A stretch of 64,000 nucleotides of DNA from Flavobacterium sp. 270 (GCF_004368785.1 NZ_SODM01000001.1:620001-684000); one strand, 5' to 3'; counted from the stretch's first letter, positions 18,381 to 27,886 are shown. The notes: generated by a model not told the origin, from the letters alone. Translations and numbers: made by a program.

Positions 18381-19487
18381 ATGACATCAGAATTAATTTA
18401 TAAATACTTATCTAACGAAGCTTCAGAACAAGAAGTTCAGGCACTTTTTGAATGGATTGATGCTTCTGAAGATCATAAAAAGCAATTTATAACTTTAAAG
18501 AAAGCTTGGATTTTAAGCGATTTCTCTGATGCTGCTTTGATTGATGCTGTTCCGGTAATCCAAATCAAATCAAAAAATAAATGGAGGCAATATTTAAGTT
18601 ATGCAGCCGTATTTTTAGTTTTAATAGGATTAGGAAGCTCTATTTTATTATTTACGGATAAAAATAAATCTTCAAAAAAAGAAATTGTTCTGGAATTTAG
18701 CGACGGCTATTCAGAAAATTATTCTCAAAAAAATCAAACTGTATTGTACAATGACAAGGGATTAGTGGCCAAAAAATTCCCGGATCACATTGTATATTTC
18801 GGAAAAGTTCTTGATAAAGAAGTTTTATATCACACACTTACAGTGCCATACGGAAAAAGATTCAAACTTCAGCTTTCAGATGGAACTGTTGTGAGTTTAA
18901 ATTCCGGAACTACTTTTCGTTATCCGGAGCAGTTTGGCATTAACGGAAAAAGAAATGTTTATTTAACCGGTGAAGCATTTTTTGAAGTTGCCAAAGACAA
19001 ACAGCATCCGTTTATTGTGCATGCCAATCAAGCTGATATACAAGTTCTTGGAACTAAATTTAACGTGAGCGCTTATCCTGAAAACCCAACTGTAAATAGT
19101 ACTTTGGTCGAAGGAAGTATTCAAATGTCTGAGGCTGCAAATGCTTCAAATGTCGTTTTATTAGCTCCAAATCAAATGGCGACATGGATTAATAATTCGA
19201 AAAAAATTGTAACAAAATCTGTCGAACCTGCCTTCTACTCTGCCTGGACAAAAGGTGAACTTGCGTTTAAAGATACCCCATTTTCAACTATCGCAAAAAT
19301 TATTCAGCGTACCTACGACGTTGAAATTGTAAACGAAAATTCTGATTTGGCCAGACAGAATTTTACGGGTACAATTACGATTAGCGAATCTAGTGTCGAA
19401 AACATTTTAGAACTTCTAAAACGTGACACGCCTTTTAATTATTCTATTAAAAATAAGACTATTACCATTACCAATATTCCAAACTAA
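18381..19487 (+). CDS. FecR-family anti-sigma factor
   Basis: 368 residues. A short cytoplasmic domain (ISNEASEQEVQ-type start) spans about 1-65, a single membrane segment lies at about 72-91 (SYAAVFLVLIGLGSSILLF), a FecR domain with VPYGKRFKLQLSDGTVVSL and LTGEAFFEVAKD at about 155-250, and a C-terminal DUF4974-like domain (FKDTPFSTIAKIIQR) at about 290-365. It sits in the inner membrane, holds the sigma factor and receives a signal from the STN domain of the next gene product. It lies 68 bases after the sigma gene and 7 bases before the transporter gene. Confidence 0.95.
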   Translation: MTSELIYKYLSNEASEQEVQALFEWIDASEDHKKQFITLKKAWILSDFSDAALIDAVPVIQIKSKNKWRQYLSYAAVFLVLIGLGSSILLFTDKNKSSKKEIVLEFSDGYSENYSQKNQTVLYNDKGLVAKKFPDHIVYFGKVLDKEVLYHTLTVPYGKRFKLQLSDGTVVSLNSGTTFRYPEQFGINGKRNVYLTGEAFFEVAKDKQHPFIVHANQADIQVLGTKFNVSAYPENPTVNSTLVEGSIQMSEAANASNVVLLAPNQMATWINNSKKIVTKSVEPAFYSAWTKGELAFKDTPFSTIAKIIQRTYDVEIVNENSDLARQNFTGTITISESSVENILELLKRDTPFNYSIKNKTITITNIPN

Positions 19488-19494
19488 ATAAAAC

Positions 19495-22400
19495 ATGACT
19501 TTAACGATACCCAATACTTTAAGAAAAATTCTGTTTTTCTTAGCCCTTCTTATATCCGGTTTTAAAGGTTTTTCTCAAAATAAATCGATCACTTTACATT
19601 TAAAAAATAAACCTATCAGCTTCATTATTAAATCAATTGAAGAACAAAGTGATTTTAGGATTATTTATAATGCCAGAAAAATTGATGCCGAACAACTGGC
19701 CGATATTGATGTAAATAATGCCTCTCTTGAAACAACTTTAACGCAGTTACTGGCTGGTAAAAATATTTCGTTTTACATTCAGAAAAAGCAGGTTTTATTA
19801 ACGAGTGCTCCGCCTCAAACTTTAAATCCAGACAATCAGGAAACAGCAAGATTTATAAGCGGAACGGTTTATAATGCCAAAGACAAACTGCCTCTTCCCG
19901 GCGCAACGATTCGCATAAAAGGAACGGGAATGGGCGCGATTACTGATTTTAACGGAAAATTTGTTTATGAATTAAAAGGAAATAACATCTCAAATCTGGT
20001 GCTTGAAGTTGGCTTTTTAGGAATGGAAACGCAGTCTCAAAAAGCAGAAAACAAAAAAGAGTTTATTTTTTATCTTGAAGAAACTACAGACGAATTAAAT
20101 CCGGTGGTAATTACTTCATCTTACGGAACTAAAAAATTAAAAGAAGAAATTGTTGGAAGTATTTCGACTTTAAACGCAAAAGATATTCCGGTACAACAGG
20201 CTTCTGAAAGCATTGATAAAATGATCGAAGGACAAATTCCCGGGGTTTTGGTAGAAAATACTTCTGGTGTTGGTGGTCCGGTTAAAATTAATATTCGCGG
20301 TCAGGGAACTTTAAAATCTCTAAATGGGAATCTTTTAGGAACTTCAACTCAGCCTTTGATTATTGTTGACGGAATTATTATGACGGAAGAAACAGGTATT
20401 GATAACGACTTTTTTAATGCTGCAGGAGTGGGTTCAGAAAATTTATCAAATCCTCTTGCTTTATTATCTCCTGATAATATAGAAAACCTAACGGTACTTA
20501 AAGATGCAGCTGCGGTTGGTCTTTATGGTGCTGACGGTGCAAATGGCGTAATTTTGATTACGACCAAAAGAGGAAAACAAGGTAAAGCTAAATTTAGTTT
20601 TTCAAATCAGCTTGGTGTTTCTTCTGCCATTAATCAAATTAAATATTTAAATGGCGCACAATATACTGAACTTAGAAATGACTATTTAAAAAATACATCA
20701 ACGGGTTATGTTCCAGTTCCTTACAACGGTGTCGATACTAATTGGTTTGATTTATTAAATAATTCTGGAATTTACAATAAGTATAATTTTAGTGTTTCTG
20801 GCGGAACTTCAAAATTCTTTTATAATACTAATTTGACGTATTTGAATATTGATGAGCCCCAATTAGGAAATACAACAAAACAGCTTGATGCCGGAATTAA
20901 TTTAGGTTACAGAACTTCAAAATGGGATCTAAATTTGTCTTTTAATCCGAGTTATATTAAAAAAGATGCACCAAACATTTTTTATGATTTTGCTTATGTG
21001 CCTACTCTTTCGCCTTATAATGCAGACGGTTCTTATTCTAATACTGGTTTAATAGGTGCAACGGGCGGAAATCCTTTAGCAGCAATTGACCAAAATAAAA
21101 ATATCACAGATACGTACGGAATTTTAAGTAGTTTGAATGTAGGTTATGAATTGAATAAGAACATCAAATTTGCCACTTTATTCGGAATCGATTATAAAGA
21201 TAAGTCACAGGATCGCTATTTTTCTGGTGAAAATGAAAGCGGACAAGCGAACGGTTCTTTTTTATTAAACGGTGATACGTACCCAAATTGGGGAAGACGT
21301 CTTTTTAATAAACGTAATTCGACGAAATGGAACTGGCAGGGACAAGTTTTATTCAATAAAGAAATCAATCACGATAATACTATTGATGGTGTTGCTGGGT
21401 TTGAACTTTCTGAAGAAAAAACCAATTTTGGGTATCGATCTGCGACAGGTTTTGTGAACCCGAATGTGATACACAATATCGAAGATGCGATTCAGGATGA
21501 TAATCTTTTGACACCGCTTGTTGACGAAAGCAAAGCAAAACAAGTTTCTCAATCGGATATTAATTACAATTCTAGAGTTTCTTTGTTTACTCAAATCAAT
21601 TATAATTATAAAAAGAAATATTATTTCTTAGGCAATTTTAGACGCGACGAAAGTTCTGTTTTTGGAAATGATACGAATGTTGCGCTTAACAGCGGCGCAG
21701 GTCTTGCCTGGATTATGAGCAACGAAGATTTCTTAAAATCAAATTCGTGGGTTGATTTCTTAAAACTAAAAGTAAGTTACGGTTCTACAGGAAATTCAAG
21801 AATTGGTTCTTACCGATCAAAAGGTCTTTATTCGATTTCTAAAAATGGTTATAATGGTGAAGAATATGCTACACCAACTGATGCCCCAAATGGAAATTTA
21901 AGCTGGGAAAAGAATAAAAAGTTTAATGCCGGTGTTGATTTTAATGTATTCAATACTATCGAATTGACTTTAGAATATTACTACGACGATCTAAGCGATT
22001 TAATTACGAGCAGAGATCTTCCTATAGAATCTGGTTATACTTCGCTGCAATTAAACGCCGCAAGTATGTACAATAAAGGTTTTGAATTGGGTACCCGAAT
22101 TAAATGGTTGCAGAAAGGAAAGTTTAAATGGACTACTTCTTTTAATATTTCAACGGTACAAAACAAGGTAACGGATTTAGTTGGTTTAGGAAGTGATTAT
22201 TCTATAGCGTCACTTGCGCTTGCTCAAAAAATTGGATACAGTACAACAAAAATCTGGGGAATGAAATGGGCTGGCGTTGACCCTGCAACGGGTCGGGATT
22301 TGGTTAATAAAGGCGGACAAATTTATGATGCTGCAACTTATAACCAAACTTTTACTGCTGCCGATTGGGAACCTATTGGAGATACACAGCCAAAAGCTTA

Positions 22401-22854
22401 TGGAGGTTTTAGCAATAGTTTTTCTTTTAATAATCGCATTACTTTGGGTATTACAGGCGCTTTTCAATTGGGCGGAGATAAATTGGTTTCAGACGATATT
22501 ATTGCCAAATATCGTACGACTTCAAACCGAAATATGTCTGTAAATGCTTTTGACTATTGGAGAAATCAGGGAGATGTTGTTGCGCAGCCAACGCCAAGCA
22601 ATAACACTTTACTGCCCAACTTAAGCAAATATGTTTATGATGCTACGTATGTCAAGATCAGCAATATTAATTTGAGTTATAATGTTCCTCTAAAAAATAC
22701 TTTTCTGGATGCTTTAACGGTGTTTGCAGATGTTTCAAACGCATTGTATTGGTATAAAGAAAAAAGTCCGGCGGGAATGAACGGTATTCGAGAATTTAAT
22801 TACACTTATCCACAAGCCAGAACTATTTCATGTGGAATTAATACAAAATTTTAA
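19495..22854 (+). CDS. SusC/RagA-family transporter with N-terminal STN signalling domain
   Basis: 1119 residues, longer than the first SusC because an STN (secretin/TonB short N-terminal) domain lies at about 33-103 (LHLKNKPISFIIKSIEEQS) after the signal peptide. A carboxypeptidase-regulatory-like domain (ISGTVYNAKDKLPLPGATI) spans about 122-205, then a TonB-box region (NPVVITSSYGTKK), a plug and a barrel ending in CGINTKF. The STN domain explains the sigma/FecR pair upstream: ligand binding is relayed through FecR to the sigma factor, as in FecA. The ligand is not evident; the downstream peroxidase hints at a redox or iron-linked function rather than simple glycan use. Confidence 0.95.
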   Translation: MTLTIPNTLRKILFFLALLISGFKGFSQNKSITLHLKNKPISFIIKSIEEQSDFRIIYNARKIDAEQLADIDVNNASLETTLTQLLAGKNISFYIQKKQVLLTSAPPQTLNPDNQETARFISGTVYNAKDKLPLPGATIRIKGTGMGAITDFNGKFVYELKGNNISNLVLEVGFLGMETQSQKAENKKEFIFYLEETTDELNPVVITSSYGTKKLKEEIVGSISTLNAKDIPVQQASESIDKMIEGQIPGVLVENTSGVGGPVKINIRGQGTLKSLNGNLLGTSTQPLIIVDGIIMTEETGIDNDFFNAAGVGSENLSNPLALLSPDNIENLTVLKDAAAVGLYGADGANGVILITTKRGKQGKAKFSFSNQLGVSSAINQIKYLNGAQYTELRNDYLKNTSTGYVPVPYNGVDTNWFDLLNNSGIYNKYNFSVSGGTSKFFYNTNLTYLNIDEPQLGNTTKQLDAGINLGYRTSKWDLNLSFNPSYIKKDAPNIFYDFAYVPTLSPYNADGSYSNTGLIGATGGNPLAAIDQNKNITDTYGILSSLNVGYELNKNIKFATLFGIDYKDKSQDRYFSGENESGQANGSFLLNGDTYPNWGRRLFNKRNSTKWNWQGQVLFNKEINHDNTIDGVAGFELSEEKTNFGYRSATGFVNPNVIHNIEDAIQDDNLLTPLVDESKAKQVSQSDINYNSRVSLFTQINYNYKKKYYFLGNFRRDESSVFGNDTNVALNSGAGLAWIMSNEDFLKSNSWVDFLKLKVSYGSTGNSRIGSYRSKGLYSISKNGYNGEEYATPTDAPNGNLSWEKNKKFNAGVDFNVFNTIELTLEYYYDDLSDLITSRDLPIESGYTSLQLNAASMYNKGFELGTRIKWLQKGKFKWTTSFNISTVQNKVTDLVGLGSDYSIASLALAQKIGYSTTKIWGMKWAGVDPATGRDLVNKGGQIYDAATYNQTFTAADWEPIGDTQPKAYGGFSNSFSFNNRITLGITGAFQLGGDKLVSDDIIAKYRTTSNRNMSVNAFDYWRNQGDVVAQPTPSNNTLLPNLSKYVYDATYVKISNINLSYNVPLKNTFLDALTVFADVSNALYWYKEKSPAGMNGIREFNYTYPQARTISCGINTKF

Positions 22855-22858
22855 AAAG

Positions 22859-24337
22859 ATGAAATATTTTAAAAACAATATAAGAGCCCATTTTCTGATG
22901 CTTTTTGCAATGCCTTTTTTATTGCAAAGCTGCAGTGATTTTTTAGAACAGGAGCCTGGAACCAAAACTTCTATCACAGAGCAATTAAAAGACAAAAAGG
23001 GTGTTTTGACGGCCTTAAACGGTGTTTATCAAAATCTTGAAGGAGATTTAAGAGGCGAACGTTTTGCTGTTTATGCAGATGTGCAGGGAGGCAATATAAA
23101 GTTTACTCCTTCTTACACTGGAGCTTCAAAAGGGCAGATCAGCATTCCAACCAATATCAAAGACGTTTATTCTTTTGATGATAAAGCTCTTGCATCCAAT
23201 TTTTCTTCTTTTTACTCCGACGGTTATGATATTATCAATCAGGTCAATCTAATTTTGGAATATACAGATGCCGTTTCTGATGCTACCGATGCAGAAAAAA
23301 ATCAGATAAAAGCGCAGGCATTAACCATTCGTGCGTATGTTCATTTTTTATTGAGCGAAATCTACAGCCAGAATTACGGCTATACTAATGATGCTTCTCA
23401 TTTAGGAATTGTTTATAATTTAAAATCTATCAGCCAAGGACTTACCTATCCGGCAAGAGAAACTGCTGCCAATACGTATTCTTTAATTATAAATGATATT
23501 AAAGCTTCTTTAGATTTATATTCTAATACCACGCTTAATGCTGGGCCGGCTTATTCTTATTTCAATAGTAATAGCGCAAAAGCTTTATTGGCAAGAGTTT
23601 ATCTTTCTAAAAAAGATTATAAAAATGCATACGATACTGCCAATGATGTGATTGCAAATTCAGGCGTAAGTTTAGTGAGCTCAGCCAATTATATTTCGCA
23701 ATGGGAACAGCCGGATCTTCCAATTTCTGAAATTTTACTAGAATTATCGGTTACCAAAAGCTCAGATGGAACTGTAAACGGGTCATTATCTTCTTATTTC
23801 GGATATATTTTTGATACCAATTATGGCAATTACGCAGCTTCTCAGGATTTAGTTGATTTGTATGAAACCGGAGATATTAGAAAGCAGCTGTTTTTAGAAA
23901 AACCATTATCTACATTGGTTAATTTACAGCCTGTAAATAAAAATTATTATTTCACTAAAAAATTTCAGGGCAATCCCGGATATGTTGCTTTTAGATTGAG
24001 CGAACAATATTTAATTCGTGCCGAAGCGTCAATTGGACTTAACAATCCGGAACAGGCAAAAACAGATATCAACATTATTAGAGCCAGATCAAATGCGGCT
24101 GTATTGACCAATACCAACAATATAACCGAAGCTTTATTTTTAGAAAGAAGAAAAGAATTGTGTTTTGAAGGTCATTTATTTTTTGATATTGCCCGAAACA
24201 AAAAAGACGTTTCGCGCAACGACGGCTGTATTTCGCTCAGCTGCGGACTCACCTATCCGTCGCCAAAATATGTATTGCCAATACCGCAAAGTACGCTTAA
24301 CCTTAACTCAAACCTAAAACAAAATGAATCGTATTAA
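22859..24337 (+). CDS. SusD/RagB-like outer-membrane lipoprotein
   Basis: 492 residues from the ATG at 22859, 4 bases after the SusC stop; an earlier in-frame start inside susC is less likely. The lipoprotein signal peptide ends in LLQSC (Cys25). SusD features are DFLEQEPGTKTSI at the start, YDIINQVNLILEY and AQALTIRAYVHFLLSEIY in the TPR-like helices, and RKELCFEGHLFFDIARN near the C-terminus. It caps the SusC channel and binds ligand at the cell surface. Its 3' end overlaps the next gene by 14 bases, so the two are translationally coupled. Confidence 0.95.
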   Translation: MKYFKNNIRAHFLMLFAMPFLLQSCSDFLEQEPGTKTSITEQLKDKKGVLTALNGVYQNLEGDLRGERFAVYADVQGGNIKFTPSYTGASKGQISIPTNIKDVYSFDDKALASNFSSFYSDGYDIINQVNLILEYTDAVSDATDAEKNQIKAQALTIRAYVHFLLSEIYSQNYGYTNDASHLGIVYNLKSISQGLTYPARETAANTYSLIINDIKASLDLYSNTTLNAGPAYSYFNSNSAKALLARVYLSKKDYKNAYDTANDVIANSGVSLVSSANYISQWEQPDLPISEILLELSVTKSSDGTVNGSLSSYFGYIFDTNYGNYAASQDLVDLYETGDIRKQLFLEKPLSTLVNLQPVNKNYYFTKKFQGNPGYVAFRLSEQYLIRAEASIGLNNPEQAKTDINIIRARSNAAVLTNTNNITEALFLERRKELCFEGHLFFDIARNKKDVSRNDGCISLSCGLTYPSPKYVLPIPQSTLNLNSNLKQNESY

Positions 24338-25790
24338 AATTATATCCATATTAAGTATCGCTATAACATTATTTACAGCTTGTTCTAAGGATGATTATAG
24401 ATTAGAATCACAGAACATTAATCCTTTTATCAGGTTTAATTTCCTTGTAAACAACAATATACCGCTGGAATATCCGGCTGTAAATACTTCTTCAATGGCA
24501 TCTGTAAGTTTTGAAAACAAATCGGTTAAGACCTTAAAAGTTCCGGTAACTTTAACTTCTGCTACTTTAAAATCGGCTGTAATGGCTAATTTTAGTGCTG
24601 TTTCAACAGGAGATGCTGCAAGTTTTAGCTTAGAACCCGCCAACCAATTGTTGTTTAAAGGATCACAACTTACAGATACAATTTATGTTTCTTTTGATAA
24701 AAGATGGAAAGACAAACAAAGTATTACCTTAAAATTAGAAAATACTTCTGATCCTGAAATTCATATCGGAAATTTAAATACAACGGCTGTAAATGACACT
24801 TTTACGATTAATTTAGGCGAAGTGAGCACACCGTATTCGCTTTCAACAAACCGAATTGTAATAAAAGGACAGGCAGGCGAAACATTCGATTTTAAAGTAA
24901 ATTTCCCTAACGGATTTATTCCGTCTGAAATTGAAAAACTTAGTATTTTTAAGTTCTTAAATGGTTTTGAATATTCCTTAAAACATGATGATTTTGGAGA
25001 TAACAGAAGTTCAATTACCTATCATTTAACGCTTTTAGAAGATATTCAGAGCGATGATGTTTATTATGAAACTAATATTTCACTTGTAAATGCTGGCGAT
25101 TATATTGCATCTGGCACAACCATTCTGCAAATCGTAAAACCAATAAAATCAACACGTGATATTCAGGCAAATCCAGCTTCTAAATTTTACGATTTATCCA
25201 ATCAATTTTATCTAACGTATGGCGAAACCTGGTTTGATAAATCGGGCGTTTGTGCATGGCAGGCTTTTAATGCCTTTACGTTTCCGGTTGTTGTAACAAA
25301 AGACAACGAAAACGCCATTTTATACAGCGACAAAGGAACAGCAAACCCAAATGATGATGTTTATCACGATGCTTTTAAAATCGGGTTTAATGTTTCTACA
25401 GGAGCCAACACGACAAATTCATTCAATTTAAAAAGATGGTTTTCTAACGAAAGTGTAACTGCTGCACTTTCTCCAGGTTTCAATATTACCTCTGCTTTGG
25501 AATTTTTTCCAGCAAACGGAAACAGCAAAACCAATGGTAAAGTATTAGTGATTCCACAATATATTACGATTAGCAGCAGCACTAAAGTTAGTCATAGTAT
25601 TGCCATTTCCGGCGAAGGAACCTATAAAGAAATAAGCGCAGGTCTATTTGAAATTTCTTTTGAATTGAAATTAACCAACGACGAACTTTTTGGAGGAACG
25701 GTTTCTACGCAATACAAAATTTACAACAACAAAACCTATCCTAAAATAGATCCGATAAATGAAGCTTGTCCTAAAGAAATTGCTTTATAA
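24324..25790 (+). CDS. Surface lipoprotein of the SusCD operon, DUF4843-like
   Basis: 488 residues. The lipoprotein signal peptide ends in TLFTAC (Cys20). The rest is beta-rich with Ig-like character (FSLEPANQLLFKGSQLTDT, TDTIYVSFDKRWKDKQSI), as in the DUF4843-type or other accessory lipoproteins that follow susD genes. It probably contributes to ligand capture on the cell surface. The start overlaps the susD end by 14 bases in a different frame. No catalytic motif was recognised, and the family name is tentative. Confidence 0.8.
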   Translation: MNRIKIISILSIAITLFTACSKDDYRLESQNINPFIRFNFLVNNNIPLEYPAVNTSSMASVSFENKSVKTLKVPVTLTSATLKSAVMANFSAVSTGDAASFSLEPANQLLFKGSQLTDTIYVSFDKRWKDKQSITLKLENTSDPEIHIGNLNTTAVNDTFTINLGEVSTPYSLSTNRIVIKGQAGETFDFKVNFPNGFIPSEIEKLSIFKFLNGFEYSLKHDDFGDNRSSITYHLTLLEDIQSDDVYYETNISLVNAGDYIASGTTILQIVKPIKSTRDIQANPASKFYDLSNQFYLTYGETWFDKSGVCAWQAFNAFTFPVVVTKDNENAILYSDKGTANPNDDVYHDAFKIGFNVSTGANTTNSFNLKRWFSNESVTAALSPGFNITSALEFFPANGNSKTNGKVLVIPQYITISSSTKVSHSIAISGEGTYKEISAGLFEISFELKLTNDELFGGTVSTQYKIYNNKTYPKIDPINEACPKEIAL

Positions 25791-25832
25791 AATTAGATAA
25801 TTAGACAATTTGCAAATTAGATAATTCTTCAG

Positions 25833-25863
25833 GCTTTGTCAAAGTTTAAAACTTTGACAAAGC
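25833..25863. repeat. 31-bp palindrome, copy 2 of a dispersed repeat
   Basis: GCTTTGTCAAAGTTT, one base, and its exact reverse complement, identical to the core at 10765-10795. It lies between the lipoprotein stop and the peroxidase start on the same strand. It could reduce read-through into the peroxidase gene; the run after the stem (TTTTGG) is poorer in T than at copy 1. Confidence 0.85.
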
Positions 25864-25926
25864 TTTTGGAGTCTAAACTGGGACTGGAAATTGAGATTAA
25901 AAATTTAAATCAAATAAAAAACAAAA

Positions 25927-27069
25927 TTGAAAAAGCTAATTTTCCCTATTCTGTTTCTACTCATTTTAACCGCTTACAAGAGCATCGAAGAACCCGAATA
26001 CATCGATATTCAGGAACTGAGAAAAGTGTATTCCAGCGGTGATCCATCGTTGTGGCCTGCAGCAGCATTAAATGAGCGAATTGATAAATCGAAATTTCAG
26101 GATATTGGTATTCTTCCTGCTGTTCCTTATCCGGCTTACAATCCGTATTCTAAAGAAAAGGAAAGTCTGGGGAAAATACTCTTTTTTGATCCGAGATTAT
26201 CGCTTAGCGGACAAATTGCCTGCGCTTCCTGCCATAATCCAGAATTGGGCTGGACAGATAATTTGACGCGTTCTTTTGGACACGACCGCCAGACTGGAAA
26301 ACGAAATTCGATGACCATTCTAAATGCCGCTTACGCGAAAACGCTCTTCTGGGATGGACGTGCGTCTAGTCTTGAAGATCAGGCTCAATTTCCGATCGGC
26401 GATCCATTAGAAATGAATGAAAAACTGACGATTGCGGTTGATAAAATTGCACAGGTTAAAGGTTATAAAACCCTTTTTGAAGCTGCTTTTGGAGATAAAA
26501 AAATATCACTGGAAAGAATACAATATGCCATTGCAACTTTCGAAAGATCTATAAATAGTCCGAAAAGTAAATTTGATCAATTTATAAGTGGAAAATCAGA
26601 TGCTTATACGGATTCGCAAGTAAAAGGATTGCATCTTTTTAGAACTAAAGCACAATGCATTAATTGTCATAATACGCCTTATTTCAGCGATAATCAATTC
26701 CATAATGATGGACAAACTTTATTCGGTACAAAAAACGAAGATTTCGGACGTTATAATGTTACTAAAGATGTTGCGGACATAGGGAAGTTTAGAACTCCAA
26801 CTTTACGCGAAGCAGTAAACACAAAACCGTGGATGCATCACGGACATTTTCCGTCTTTATTGGATGTAGTAGAATTGTATAATCTTGGAAATCCTTCTCC
26901 TATTCAGAAAAAATATCTCGGAACTGCAAGAGATTCACTGATTCCAAAAGCGGACCCAATGCTTCGTAAATTAAATTTAAACAAAGAGGAAATAAATGAT
27001 CTTTTGGCTTTTATAGAGACTTTAAGTACGCCAACAAGAAGAATTATTTATCCAACTCTTCCACAATAA
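25927..27069 (+). CDS. Di-haem cytochrome c peroxidase (MauG/CCP family), TTG start
   Basis: 380 residues. Two c-type haem sites are visible: CASCH at 99-103 and CINCH at 244-248. GKILFFDPRLSLSG, KRNSMTILNAAY, FWDGRASSLEDQ and FRTPTLREA are typical of bacterial di-haem peroxidases, which reduce hydrogen peroxide or oxidise protein side chains in the periplasm. The start must be TTG at 25927, since an in-frame TAA at 25915-25917 excludes anything earlier and no ATG follows for a long way. The signal peptide ends in LTAYKS where related lipoproteins would have a Cys in the Tyr position. It follows the SusCD lipoprotein gene across a palindrome. Confidence 0.93.
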   Translation: MKKLIFPILFLLILTAYKSIEEPEYIDIQELRKVYSSGDPSLWPAAALNERIDKSKFQDIGILPAVPYPAYNPYSKEKESLGKILFFDPRLSLSGQIACASCHNPELGWTDNLTRSFGHDRQTGKRNSMTILNAAYAKTLFWDGRASSLEDQAQFPIGDPLEMNEKLTIAVDKIAQVKGYKTLFEAAFGDKKISLERIQYAIATFERSINSPKSKFDQFISGKSDAYTDSQVKGLHLFRTKAQCINCHNTPYFSDNQFHNDGQTLFGTKNEDFGRYNVTKDVADIGKFRTPTLREAVNTKPWMHHGHFPSLLDVVELYNLGNPSPIQKKYLGTARDSLIPKADPMLRKLNLNKEEINDLLAFIETLSTPTRRIIYPTLPQ

Positions 27070-27118
27070 GTTTTTTATTTTTCGTTTGTAATTTGCCCCA
27101 AAACTTTGCAAATTTTAA

Positions 27119-27149
27119 AGGCCTGTTTCTGTTGAAATGGGCTTTTTTT
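27119..27149 (+). terminator. Rho-independent terminator after the peroxidase gene
   Basis: GCCTGTTTC (27121-27129) pairs with GAAATGGGC (27134-27142), allowing two G-U pairs in RNA, around a four-base loop, then seven T. It lies about 50 bases after the stop. Confidence 0.7.
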
Positions 27150-27172
27150 GTTTTAATCTGTGTGGCTTATTA

Positions 27173-27265
27173 GAGCGGGCACGAGCGGGACGCTCGCGCT
27201 AGCATGCGTACAAAACAATACCGCAGTTCATGTCGCTAGCGCGAGCGTCCCGCTCGTGCCCGCTC
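27173..27265. repeat. Inverted pair of REP elements (BIME-like) downstream of RAYT gene
   Basis: Two 31-base arms (27173-27203 and 27235-27265) are exact reverse complements with a 31-base spacer. Each arm carries a small GC-rich hairpin (CGAGCG, three bases, CGCTCG) flanked by GCAC and CGCTA. This GC-rich sequence stands out from the AT-rich surroundings. It lies 31 bases past the stop of the RAYT gene, the expected position for REP pairs served by that protein. Confidence 0.88.
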
Positions 27266-27296
27266 CAAATTAACGTAATCAAAATCAATACTTAAA

Positions 27297-27845
27297 CTAA
27301 TTCAAATCTATTTCTAAAACCGTCTGGTCATTGTTTCCATAATTACGAGCACTACTGTATTTCCAGTCTATAGGGTCTGTTACAAAGCCAGTTTCAACAG
27401 GATTTTGATGAACATAATTTAGTTTTTGTTCAAATACTTTTAAGGACCAAATTTCTATCGGATGATTATGTTGCTGCCAAAATTGTTTTTTCTCAACATT
27501 ACAATTTTTCTTTCCAGCACGTTCAAACATCCAAAGCATCCAATCTTTTCTACTTTCTTCTGGATTCTCTTCTATGATTTTTACCATTTTCTTAGAGGTA
27601 AAGCCTTTAAAATCTCTAAGTAAACCAGATGGATCACCAAAAGTCGAGCGGAAAATTATATGCAAATGACTTGGCATAATACAATAACCAAATATTTCCA
27701 TTCCTTTATTTTTCCGGCAATATTCTAAAGATTCAATTATGCAGGCAAAATATGCTTCACGTGTAAAAACGTCAATCCAATGTACTGTTGCAAATGAAAT
27801 GAAGTATGCACTATTTTTTTCTCTAAACTTATATTTTCTACTCAT
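27297..27845 (-). CDS. REP-associated tyrosine transposase (RAYT, Y1-Tnp/IS200-like)
   Basis: 182 residues from the ATG at 27845 (MSRKYKFREKNSAYF). The frame extends upstream, but that part reads through a REP element. The HUH motif is His60-Leu-His62 in PSHLHIIF and the nucleophile is Tyr144 in QKLNYVHQNPVETG; the conserved tail WKYSSARNY is present. RAYTs are single-copy domesticated relatives of IS200/IS605 transposases that nick REP palindromes. REP copies lie on both sides of this gene (27173-27265 and 27862-27886), which supports the assignment. All catalytic residues are intact, so the protein is probably active. Confidence 0.93.
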   Translation of the reverse strand: MSRKYKFREKNSAYFISFATVHWIDVFTREAYFACIIESLEYCRKNKGMEIFGYCIMPSHLHIIFRSTFGDPSGLLRDFKGFTSKKMVKIIEENPEESRKDWMLWMFERAGKKNCNVEKKQFWQQHNHPIEIWSLKVFEQKLNYVHQNPVETGFVTDPIDWKYSSARNYGNNDQTVLEIDLN

Positions 27846-27861
27846 TTCAGATTTTGATTGT

Positions 27862-27886
27862 GCGCACGAGCGATACGCTCGCGCTA
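27862..27886. repeat. Single REP element upstream of RAYT gene
   Basis: Same pattern as the downstream pair: GCAC, CGAGCG, ATA, CGCTCG, CGCTA. Only the central bases differ (ATA against GGA). It lies 17 bases before the RAYT start codon, within its 5' leader. Confidence 0.82.
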
